Notes under the pieces: model-generated | What the model saw: the letters and a program-made list of their open reading frames with translations, nothing else | Told to the model about the DNA's origin: nothing | Databases searched by the model: none | Shown: positions 33,037 to 43,345 of the stretch, piece after piece | Numbering within the stretch: position 1 is the stretch's first letter | How the letters are laid out: each line of letters begins with the position of its first letter | Origin: Lepidodermella squamata | Taxonomy: Eukaryota > Gastrotricha | NCBI GenBank assembly: GCA_047495785.1 | Contig: JBLDXI010000016.1 | Coordinates: 620,001 to 684,000 of the forward strand | Length of the DNA stretch: 64,000 nt | Reading direction: 5' to 3' | Made by a program: the position numbers and the translations under genes

Positions 33037-34266
33037 TAGAGATGATAGACGTCGCATTTACACGAGCTACTTCGTAATTATCGATGTTAATTACTTCGGC
33101 TGTTGCGTCATCATTTTACTTTAACTCGAGTGAGCGCTGTTTTTAATGTTATGTGCATTTTTATGGGCGCTGTTAACAAGTCACTGCAAGGCGGTTTAAA
33201 ACTCAAATTTCGCGGTATCAAGAAATCCCAATTTCATTAAATTTTCGATCAAATGCTGGCACGTGGTCAATACAATTCTCCTCGTGGTGAAAAGAAATGA
33301 CCGATTTCGCAATTATAAAAAATTATTAAATGTTGCCAAAATAATTCTAAATGAATTATGTAACGAATCGCGCCACTGCGGCAGGTTCCAGCTATACCAT
33401 GTAGGTATTGGTAATAGGAAAAATACTTGAAAAAATAAACAAAATCAGAAAATATTGATAGTTTCGAGATTTTCCCATTATTTTCGTGGGTTTTGTTAAG
33501 CGTTCCTTTTTAAAGGTCCAAACAGGAGCCTAAATTACATTAAATTTTCTAATATTTCTACGTGAAAATTCTCCCTAAATTATTTTAATAATATTGGAAT
33601 AGCCATCGCCGTGACTTCATCCATTTTGATCCGCTATCTAGAAGTGTCGGATTTAAATACCATTTTTCAAAATTTCATATTATTTTTACTTTTTCTCGAG
33701 AAAATTCGTAAAAAAACTCAGATTTCTTTTCATAGCAAGCTTGAAGCGAGGTGCTATTATAGGCATGCATAGACCTCAGCTAATTTTGAGATATTTCTTC
33801 ACGACCAAGTGCCAAATATTTTATTTTGTTTAAAAAAAATGGATAAAAGTACGCATTAAGTCTTTAGTGAGAATGATTGCATAACAGTGAAAGTAGGTAA
33901 TTAACTTGGATAATTATGGGTAGTCTAGTGTAAATGCGACGAGAGTGCTCACTCGCAGCTAAGAGGGTGGAACGCTATGGGCACCAGATGGCAGGGGATT
34001 AACTCATTGTCCTGGGGGAAAAAACTGAACTAATTACAATTCGATCGATTGCACTTATCGCTCGATTTCTCGTCTTTCAAAGTTTGAATGACCCGACGCC
34101 CAGTTTCGGCCCCAGCAATCGAAGCGAGAAATCGAGCGATAAGTGCAATCGATCGAATTGTAATTAGTTCAGTTTTTTCCCCCAGGACAATGAGTTAATC
34201 CCCTGCCATCTGGTGCCCATAGCGTTTCACCCTCTTAGCTGCGAGTGAGCACTCTATCATCTCTAT
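33037..34266. mobile_element. Fold-back element in the 3' flank of a protease gene
   Basis: Ends TAGAGATGATAGA and its complement. At the right, arms of about 130 bp (33946-34070 and 34125-34254, e.g. GGGCACCAGATGGCAGGGGA) form a large palindrome. The flanks repeat GGGCGATTA (CGGGCGATTACA left, TGGGCGATTATA right), and the uninterrupted sequence GGGCGATTATAC occurs in the 3' flank of the gene at 52119. A target duplication of about 9-11 bp suggests the Mutator group. Part of the left half is related to 50455-50670. Confidence 0.8.
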
Positions 34267-34322
34267 GGGCGATTATACTCTGGGATAAAACAATGCATCA
34301 TTGATATCTAGGGAACATGATG

Positions 34323-37300
34323 TTAAACTGCATTAGCAGCAATCCAATCTAAGTAGGATGCCACACGGGTCTGAACGGCGTAGGAGGAACTGCAGGTCTT
34401 GGTTCCGAACGATGTTATGCCGCATAATTTGTAATAGCCCTGCGAGTAGGACATGACAGGGCCACCAGCATCGCCGCTACACGGCGCTACACCTCCATCT
34501 TCGTAACCTTTTTAAAATAACTAGATTAGCAAAGTCTGATTTCGTAACGGAAATAATCGCCATGCCTGTGCACATCATCGAGTCAGTTATCACGGTATTA
34601 TATGAATTTTGACAAGCCGCTTTGCTAACAATGGGCGTTGTGATGTATCTCAGCACGTCACTTGAAGCCGCACCGGGATTAGTGCGACCCCATCCTGATA
34701 ATATCAACATGTCAAAATTCACACCAAATGAATTGATACTTACCAGCAGACACAACAGGCGTTCCGACACTGCAATCGTCCGATGCTGATGTTGGAAGGC
34801 AGATTTTCTGAACAGCCCAGTTTGTGAAGTTCAGCGAACCTTAAAAATATACGAAGTGCACTTTCATACATATTTATGTATGACAAAATTAACTTTCATA
34901 CATATTTTTTTTCATAAAATGTTTTCTAGCCAAACTGTGATTAGGAATTGGGGTTAGGGGTTTGAGATAAGTGCCAGGGTTCGGGTTAGGGTTAAGGTAA
35001 GATTTAGGGTTTGGTTAGGGTTCAGGATTAAGGGTAGGGTTAGGGTAATTCGATTTTCGGGTTTCCACGAAGCTAGATTTTTGGGCCCTTGCGCTTCCCC
35101 AATAACCATTTTCTTGCGGGAAAAATTGACTACGCTTTCGGAACCCCGTTTTTCTTTTCCGTAAACCGAAACCTAGTCATCTGGCATTTCCCTAATGTTT
35201 TCAGCTTGAATTTAATGAAAAAAAATATGTATGAAAGTTAATTTTGGCATACATTAATATGTATGAAAGTTAAAAATTTCATACATATTTATGTATGAAA
35301 GTTGGCACCCAAAAATACATTTGAAAATTTACCAATGTGCGGCTGAAATGTGAAAGTTTTACTAGAAACCGGTCTACGAGGTGGAAACCTCGAACTAATT
35401 TGCACACCGAACAGGAATTTATTGATTATGCATTCTTAGACTCTATAGAACTCGAAATTCTACTCCGGGGAATGCCGAGAGTGTATCAAATTCCAGAGCT
35501 AAATAAAGTCCTACTGTTTTGGCCTGCTCAGATTTCACGTATATACATATACGAAATTTGAATGTCGAAGGACTGAATGAATATTTTGACTTTGGAAAGA
35601 CATTGCACTACAAAAAATAAGTCTGTTTTCACTGACATTGTGTTTGAGGTTGTAAGTTGAAAAAAATCCGCACGCTCATAGACAATGATGTACCATCATT
35701 GTCTATGCGCACGCTGATTGGTCAGTTGGCTCGTATCCATGACTCCGCCTTGCTACTTGATCGTGCGATCTATATAATTTGTGGCTTTTATTAATTTTAT
35801 GAAGGCCGTATCGTAGCACGCGTTTCCAACAAATGCGTAAAACCATTCATAAAAAGATATTTTTTGCAAACATTTTATGGATCGCACGATCAAGTAGCAA
35901 GGCGGAGTCATGGATACGAGCCAACTGACCAATCAGCGTGCAGATTTTTTTCAACTTACAACCTCAAACACAATGGAGCACGAAAGTCCGTTATTACAAA
36001 ATGTTGGTAAAAAACTCGGTGATTATCTGACGCCTGGTAATCACTTTTTCGGAAACTTCGTGAAAACTAAGCACTCGGTAATCACCTAAGTAAACTATTC
36101 GTAATAACCGAGTTCTTGGTAATCACCTCAGCAAAGTTTTGGTAATAACGGAGTTCTAGGTAAATATCTCTGTTAATAATTTGTATAAACTGATTATTTA
36201 CCGATTTTTTAGTTTTGACGTGGATGACATGGAGGAAAGCTAAATTGTGGAAAAAACGCTCAACTTAAAAGCCCGTAGGTTGTGGAGCGTTGAGCCCTAC
36301 GCTAGCAACATGACAAATTAATTACAAAAGTCTCCCGAGAATAGGTTGGGTCAATTGTTTAGATCAATTGTCTACTCTGTAGTTTCCAAACTCTGTCAAC
36401 CAAAATTCGCAGACTAATCGGCTTAGATTTCAAGATCGGCTTTTTATGTGCATAGATTTCGATGGATTGAAATCTATAAGCATAGCAGAAGTCGGTCTAG
36501 TAATAATAATTAGGAATAAAATATAAAAATGGAGTGAAAACACATATTGACGTGCTCACTCTGGTACCTGATTATAGCCATGCATCTTAGAGGAAAACCA
36601 TAGACAATGATGTAACAGATCGGACACTCACGCACTTGCCTGTTTACGCTAAACCATAAATTTGCACACTAATTTAAATGCATTGATTTAAAAGGTGAAA
36701 ATAGTCGTAGGCCTCGGAATTTTTTGAAACTTGGACCTAAAAATTCCTCATCTTTCAAGGATGCTAGTGATGCAAACTTCGAGGTGCGGTTCCTTCCCTA
36801 TGATTTTTAAATTAGGAAAAAAGATTGTAGCGATTTTTGTCAGTTGTTAAGTCTATTTTCAAGTTTTTTTTAGCGCCACTCAAAATTTGATTGTTACGAA
36901 AAACGAACATCTGTGGCATACTCTATTTTTATTGCTATTTTTCAGCTTTAATTTAAGTTGATCGAAAAATTGTAGATAGATATCAAAATAGAAAGAAATT
37001 GAAGCGTTTTTCATTTTTCATTCACATGTTTTCGTTTTGAGCCGCTTTACGGCTTTTCGTCGGTTGCTTCATAGCCACCTGCCGCATTTTGAGCTCATGG
37101 CGAAGGAAAGTTCCAGCCGCAACAGCGACAATCGATTTGAAGAGTTGATGAGAGTGTGGCGCAGCACCGGCGTCGAATTCTTGGCAAAGGCCGTCAAGAA
37201 GCACCGGCCTGGCACAAGCCGCGTAAAAAAGCGTTCTTTGCACGGCAACGATGGGTAGTGAAGTTCTTATGTAATTGTCCAGATTTTCACGTATGATCGA

Positions 37301-40300
37301 CCGGACGGATTTCACGATTCGATATACCGTCAACGACTGGCGAGTGAGACTGAAATCGTACTTTTAGATAGCGAATTCCAAGCAAAATGTTTATTACCAT
37401 AATTTCCCGTCTTGTTTTCGGAAACTGAAGCCCTTTATCACACGGCATGGAGTCAGAAGGAAATCGCGTGTCAGGGAATCGATGCAGCCGGGGCATTTCA
37501 GCTTGTCAGTTAGAAGTTTTTTGACGCAAAATCCACCAATGTTGGCAATAATTTCTTCCCCAATTAGGGGGAGCGTTGCTTCGTACTCCATTCCTCTTTG
37601 CAGTAACTCGTCTTCAGCTTCAAGTTCGTCCCATTCAGTTAAATCATGAAGCTCAGCAACCTAGAAGAAAATAAAGTCTCAATTATCGAGGCAAAATCAA
37701 CCTTGGTCTGAATAAAAAATATCGAAAAATTCAAAAAAATTATGGAAAAATCAATTTTTAAATTTAAAATTGAATTAAATCAATTTTCGAATTATTTTCC
37801 AATAAATGAGATTTTGTTTCATAGATTTATAATAAAACCTACTTCAAATTTCTTTCACAATTTTGCAGCCTATACTAAATATTTTTATCGGTTTCAAAAT
37901 TTTGGAAAAAAAAAATAAAAATGAGCACAATTTAAGGAGGATCATCACTCACCTTTTGGCTGCTATCGTCGCCATTATACAAATGAAACTCAATAAAAAT
38001 GGGTAGGAAATAGATTTCAAGAAATCCTCCTTAAAAATTTCCTCTGAAGTGCTGACTTTAATGACACATGCACACAACAACTTTACATTTTTCGAATGCT
38101 TATTTTTATCGAGTGAGCATGGCACGCGATGACGCAACACAACAATACAGAGTGTGAGTAATCGATTTTTCGATATTGATTTTCTCGGCAACGAAATCGA
38201 ACCGCACTACGGGACTTGGATCATTATTACCGTGAAAAAATGCCCGATTTTTCGATATTTTTTTCAAGAATTTAGGAGAACAACGACTTTTCGGCCGGAT
38301 TTATAATGGCCGATCCACGCATAATTAGTGTTTCAATGCGAAGTGCGTGAGTGTCCGATCTGTACCATCATTGTCTATGAGGAAAACCAATTACACCAGG
38401 AGATTCCGCATGAAAAACTGCTTCAGAAAATATTTTCAAAATAAAAAAATAAAAATAAAAATAGACCAAATATTCAAAATGAACAATATGGGAACAAAAC
38501 ACCAGGGTGACCACGTGGGATATGGGCTTCTCACCATCCGCCTTAAGTCCTTACGCGTGCGTTAGAAAAGCGAAGAAAACCGATTTGAAACTTATATACC
38601 CCTATTAACCTTCACTTAATATGAGCGGCAACGTGGTCTAGTGGTAGCGCGTCCACATCTTCTGCAAGGCGACCCGGGTTCGACTCCCACCGACGTCACA
38701 AGTCAACTTCGACAAAAGTCAAGCAATTTGTCTTTCGATTCTTTCAAACGATGTAAGGAGTGGATCTGGGATGGTGCCCGGCCTCTGAGACCTCAGGAGA
38801 CTGAGTAATTAGTAATTAGCTTTTTGATGACACCTGTTAATGACAATCGGTGAAAACCGAGAAAAACTTATTAAAAGGTAACTACTGAAGTATTCAGGAA
38901 TCTGGTTTTAACCGAGTTTTAACCGACTTTTATCCTACTCGGTTAATTTTCACGCTGTAGTAATTACCAAAATCTCGGTTTTAACGAAGTCCACATTCGG
39001 TTTTTACCTTGGTGATTACTAAACTCAGTACTCTTAGTCAGTTTTTACTAAACAGCGAAATTTCACTCGGTTTTCACCGAATTATTTTTTGTAGTGTGGA
39101 TTGCCTAATCAGGGTAAAGTAATAAGTATATAACGAAACATACTTGACAATTTTACAAGGGCGATATCGTTGACTGACGTGGCTGAATTGTATCCGGGGT
39201 GGGCCTTGACGCTTGTCGCTAGAACAGTGAATTCGCCATCGGAAACTGTTGTATCGTGTTGGGCGATGGATACGGAAATGGAGCTTGAAAATACAAGTGT
39301 TAACAGCAGTGAGGGAATTTTTGAATAAGAGTTACAAGATCGAACCGGGGAAGCAATTTGCTGCTGTTAACACATATCTGAGCAAAAGAGAGGCTATTGT
39401 TGAGACGAGACATAATGCAGAAGCGTAGTTGCTTGCCTTTGGCTTATGATACTGCCAGTGCAAGTGCTCACGATGCCACCAAAGAAAACAGTGGTCAGAC
39501 GCACTGCCCTGTTGCAGCACATGAGCATCAGTAAAGACGCGTTTATTCAATCAATAGCTGTCATACCATGGGAATTGATTTTGAAGAGCGACCGAGCCCC
39601 CGACGATCCCGGCCCCAGGGGTGTCTCGACTGTTGTAGTACTTGGAATGGCCGCATGTTGTTGAAACGGTTGTCGGCGGGGGTGTCGAAGGTACCAGCTG
39701 ATCCATGACGGTTTTTATCCAGGGCAGAGCCATACAGGTTCTCGAACTATAAGAATTTGCATTAATTATTAATTAATAAGCAATTAATTAATAATTACTT
39801 GGTCTCAGAAATAATTTTTCCATCACTTTACATATATAATGCCACAGAAAACAGAAAATTATTCAAAAATTATGAATTCTTAAAATCAACTTGAACTTGC
39901 AAAGCGTGCAAACAAAGCGTGCAAAGTTCAGACAAATTAACCAGAAAATTTACAATAAGTTACCTATTGTTCCTTCGAAATTCCGCGATAGCGAAGGCAA
40001 ATAAAAGCTCACAAATTAAGTTGGAATATTATTTGAATAAAATCGAACCCATCGAGGGTTTTCGACCGAACCTTTCGGTATTTCATCTATAATCTTCATG
40101 AATGAACGCTTTTTCGAAATTGATGATTTGACATAGCTCAAATTCTAGCACCTGAATTTAGATGAAATCAAAATGTCTATTGTCTCCCGCTTCCCTTAGA
40201 AACTCACTAGACTGAGTCGAGGGCGGTCCCGTCGACGTACGATCCTTGCGAATACGAGCCGCATAATGTGAACCTAGTTCCGTTGAACGCTACCAGCCCA

Positions 40301-41326
40301 GCGCCATCGTCCAAGCTCCATGGGCTGATGTTCGACCCAGACACGCCAGCGCACAGCTTCCGATCTGTGATCGGTTTCCCCGACGAATTGTACTGCGCTT
40401 GACAGGCTACTCGATTCGTTGTCTTCAAAACCGCCTCCTTAAGATACTCTGATGAGCTGGTTGATGTTAGGGATGTGTAACCCCATCCTGAATAAAGACA
40501 AAAGATGCGAACAATTAAAATTTCAAAAAATTTAGCCTACCCGCAACGTATACTGTCGTGCCTTCTGAATTGCAGACGTCAGTGCAGGTGCTTGGCAGGC
40601 AGATTTTCTTGACATTCCAGCCCTTGCTGAAGTCGAGCGGCGTCTTCAGCCTGAGTAACGCAAAATTATAATCTCGGGTCGCATCGTTGTAGAGAGGGTG
40701 CCAAGTGTAGTCCTCCACATCAACGGATAAGCCGCCATTTTTTGATGTCCATAAGCTGGAAACGTCACGGGCTCCTACGTAGACCTTGACATTCTTCGCG
40801 TATCCAGCATCCTGCAAAGTGAAAGCCAAGCTATACAAATTCAAAATACAAATCACAGCTCAGCCTGTCATTTGCGAATAAACTCACTGAAGTTTGTTTG
40901 CGGTTGTGAGGATATATCTATCACTAATGATGGCTCCAGTGGAGTAGACCATTTTTAGGGAATACATATTAAATATTTCCACCTGCGCAGTCCAAGGATA
41001 GCTGAACAAATTCATAAAAATTTGATATGTACAATTTCTAAGCATTCCCCTTACGAAGTTATCGACGCATCTGAACCACCAATGATGTTGGACGAAGACC
41101 TTATGATGTTGTTCCATAACGACTCAGTCATACCACAATCTGTTATCGGCGCAAGATTAGCAGGCGTTGTACTTTGCGCTCGAACAGCTGGACCGTTGTT
41201 AACTTCGACGGCTTTCAGCTTCGCGGCATCACTACTAGAAGAAGAGGGCGAGCAGGCCTCTGATCGACTTACAAAATTCGCAGGTATAAACAAGGCAAGG
41301 CTCAAGAGAACTCTGAGTGATTTCAT
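34323..41326 (-). CDS. Secreted two-domain serine protease homolog, both domains inactive
   Basis: Eleven exons, all phases consistent, 1800 nt, 599 aa: 41055-41326, 40888-41001, 40541-40830, 40208-40487, 39567-39746, 39437-39508, 39336-39377, 39144-39283, 34744-34839, 34566-34694, 34323-34507. Signal peptide MKSLRVLLSLALFIPANFVS. Domain 1 starts IIGG; TTANKL replaces TAAHC and DDGAGL replaces DSGGP. Linker SRTCMALPWIKTVMDQLVPS then TPPPTT. Domain 2 starts IVGG; the His site reads TAANC, Asp is kept (VNDIALV) and the Ser site reads CSGDAGGP. Intron 8 is 4.3 kb and holds a CACTA-like element with nested insertions and a small MITE; other introns are mostly short. Donors of introns 6 and 10 are GC. 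The unbroken frame with lost catalytic residues suggests a pseudoenzyme under constraint or very recent loss. Confidence 0.85.
34856..35308. mobile_element. MITE with telomere-like (TTAGGG-type) core, in intron 8
   Basis: Inverted ends made of CTTTCATACATATTTATGTATG and related units (34858-34915 and 35216-35304). The middle (34930-35060) is degenerate GGGTTAGGGTT/GGTTAGGG sequence in one direction. No coding. It lies between exon 9 and the CACTA-like element. Confidence 0.65.
35636..35975. repeat. Palindromic MITE nested in the CACTA-like element
   Basis: Arms begin CATTGTGTTTGAGGTTGTAA and include TGATTGGTCAGTTGGCTCGT and GGAGTCATGGATACGAGCCA, about 95 bp each way. The left arm is interrupted by the 31-bp micro-element at 35677-35707; the right arm is not and gives the empty site. 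Confidence 0.82.
35677..35707. mobile_element. 31-bp micro-element: two P-like TIR tips joined
   Basis: CATAGACAATGATG, three bases TAC, then the exact complement CATCATTGTCTATG. It is flanked by the 8-bp direct repeat CGCACGCT (35669-35676 and 35708-35715). Its arms equal the first 14 bp of the terminal repeats of the element at 36599-38379. The uninterrupted arm at about 35930-35945 has a single CGCACGCT-type site. Confidence 0.85.
36599..38379. mobile_element. P-element-like transposon, non-autonomous, 8-bp duplication
   Basis: Inverted ends of about 39 bp (CATAGACAATGATG, then CAGATCGGACACTCACGCAC on both sides) flanked by the 8-bp direct repeat AGGAAAAC (36591-36598 and 38380-38387). 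Inside, on the minus strand at 37394-37665, is a piece resembling the C-terminus of P/THAP9-type transposases. An 8-bp duplication and a CA start fit the P superfamily; hAT is the alternative. Confidence 0.75.
37394..37665 (-). pseudogene. P/THAP9-like transposase C-terminal fragment
   Basis: Reads VAELHDLTEWDELEAEDELL, then IIANIGGFCVKKLLTDKLKC followed by PGCIDSL. The pattern (I)xGxxxKKLL...KCxxC is typical of the C-terminal region of P-element/THAP9 transposases. No THAP finger or catalytic region is recognised in the element, so this is one leftover exon. Confidence 0.55.
38627..38700 (+). repeat. tRNA-derived SINE-like segment
   Basis: TGGTCTAGTGGTAG (from 38634) fits a Pol III A box and GGTTCGACTCC (38677-38687) a B box. 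Acceptor and T stems pair only partly when folded as a tRNA, and no good anticodon arm is present. About 150 nt of unrelated sequence follows. Confidence 0.55.
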
Positions 41327-42010
41327 TTAGAAGACTTTAAATTGTGAAGGAAATGTTGTTGCAGCGAAAAGGATGAAAATTGATAATGACAACCTTACTC
41401 TTCAGAACGCGAGTGCTAACATCATATTAGTCGTCTATTATATTCCCTATTCGTAAGTTTTTAGTCAGAATTTGCGGATGTTATTAAGTAAAAAATTCCA
41501 TTTAGGCATACACGTTAGCGCAGCCCGCGGTTAATTGCGCGCTGCCCACACAACGCAACATTGATGATTAATAGAAACTGGCTGCATGTTCACGTTTATA
41601 TTGCCGTCATCTTGAAACTTGCTTCAATTTCTTCTATACAAATATTCCTGGCCAATTTTTTAGCCATGAGCACCTACCAACTAAGCTTCTAAGGATGGGT
41701 ATTGAAGCATATTCAGTGGGTAACGCCTACATTAAAAATGCTGCATGTGCGTCAGAACCTGCCAAGAAAAGAAACAAATAGCGTGATGCTGGCGATACAC
41801 TGGGAAAACAAAAATGTTACGGTACCAGAAATCATACACTTGGGTTGAAGAATTCTAATTTGCTTTGCCTTACTCAGTTTTGTACGCTCTATCTTTTTCT
41901 AAATGACTAAAGCATGTCCGATTCATCCGATGGTCAAACAATTTTAATTTCAAACACCTTTTTACCTCAATTTTCGTAGTTTCGAGAGGGGCTGGGCTCA
42001 ATTAGCCGAA
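41327..42010. repeat. Duplicated 5' flank of protease genes, copy 1
   Basis: Matches 46239-46975: GATGGGTATTGAAGCATATT, GGGTAACGCCTACATTAAAA, AACAAATAGCGTGATGCTGG, TTTCGAGAGGGGCTGGGCTC. Similarity starts just upstream of the signal exons, so promoter regions were duplicated with the genes. Confidence 0.8.
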
Positions 42011-42583
42011 ATTTATCTCGTATTCTTTGGAAAATGTGAGGCAGGCTTTCCTCTGTATTCCAGTTCTTCACCGAAGAATAACCGCATCATAACCTTGATA
42101 CGAGCCTAATAATGAGGTTAATTTACTCTGCGGGTATCTTCTGTGTACATTTATTACATAAAATGTGAATAATCGAGATGCGAGATCAATTGTTTCGGAA
42201 ATCAAACCTCGCCATGCTCGTCATTCTTTAAAAGCTTGAATAAAACTGAGCCGGATTGGAATCCAATACTTGCCGCATTTCATCGAATAGTACCCAGCCT
42301 CAAATAATAGCCCCAAAATTCACTTAAATATTGGGTCCGAATGTTAATAATAGCCCGCCTCAAAAAATAGCCACATAATCATAATAGTAGCGATATAGGA
42401 CTATGATTAGCTGATATAGAATAGAATCGAGAAGGTGGCGAACGTTCAAGAAGAAGCTGTTAAGGACAAAGAGGAGAGGTACTGTGGCAAGGAGGACGAT
42501 AGTGACAGCAGATTCAAGCTTGGGTACAGCGACATAGATGAGAATTGAGCATGTTTCATCTGATGAATATAAATTTCGTGTGA

Positions 42584-43114
42584 TTAACACTTTAACAGCC
42601 AAAATAGACTGCGAGATATCCGATATTTGGATCTACAGGCGTAATAATACTCTTCTTCAATCCAAATCCTGAGTCTGCCAAAAGTCCTTTTTTCAGGTCA
42701 ACGATGCGTCGTGGAGCAAAATGCAAAATGCGTGACTGCAAGATGTAGGCCATGACCTGGCGGTTCTTTTGACACCAAATTTGGGGCCACAAGGTCTGAG
42801 CAGGTCTTAGAAAATGACTGTGAAATAACGTCGAAATTTTGGATTAGAGCCAAACATCAGACCAAGATATTAGACCCAGATTATGGCGCAACAATCGAAA
42901 TTTCACTGTTTTTACAAGTTGATTTCTGTGCGTTCCTTGAAGTCTTTGGCCCCAAACTTAGTGTCAAAAGAACCGCCAGGTCATGGCCTACATCTTGCAG
43001 TCACGCATTTTGCTCTATGATGCATCGTTGACCCGGAAAAAGGACTTTTGACAGACCCAGGATTTGGATCCAAATATCAGATCCCGCAGTCTATTTTGGC
43101 CGTTGAAGTGTTAA
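42584..43114. mobile_element. TTAA-flanked fold-back MITE (piggyBac-like)
   Basis: Long inverted arms (GCCAAAATAGACTGCG; CAAGATGTAGGCCATGACCT and complement) end CACTTTAACAG at the left and CACTTCAACGG (complement) at the right. Both are bordered by TTAA (42584-42587 and 43111-43114). A TTAA duplication is the signature of piggyBac-type insertion. It has no coding capacity. It sits inside sequence with AATAGCCC repeats on both sides (42290-42370, 43145-43190). Confidence 0.78.
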
Positions 43115-43345
43115 GGGTTCAAGTAATGATGTGATGTTCTGGGATAAATAATAGCCTGCCTTGAGCAATAGCCCCATCAAATAGCAGACCAATTCTTTCA
43201 CTATATATTTCGAGTTCGGAAACAAATAGTTTCCAAGGATACCTATTTATTCGATAAAATACGGCATTTCTCATTTGAAGTAAAAGAAATATGACGTGCG
43301 ATTTCACACTGGGGTAAAATTTGTCATAGATAGACGGTGAACATG

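Larger units (their letters stand above)
35606..39096. mobile_element. CACTA-like element in protease intron 8
   Basis: Ends CACTACAAAAAATAA (35606-35620) and its exact complement (39082-39096), flanked by TG on both sides (2-bp duplication). Subterminal regions carry many short inverted motifs of the type CGGTAATCACC / GGTGATTACC and CGGTTTTAACC (36000-36190 and 38830-39090), as in CACTA/EnSpm elements. No transposase is seen; the interior is filled by a palindromic element, a P-like element and a SINE-like piece. Confidence 0.75.

Noticed and set aside
34920-35060. True telomere or chromosome end
   Set aside because: The repeat is degenerate, only about 130 bp and lies inside inverted arms within an intron.
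38627-38700. Possible functional tRNA gene
   Set aside because: A and B boxes are good, but acceptor and T stems mismatch at several positions and no proper anticodon arm forms; treated as SINE-like.
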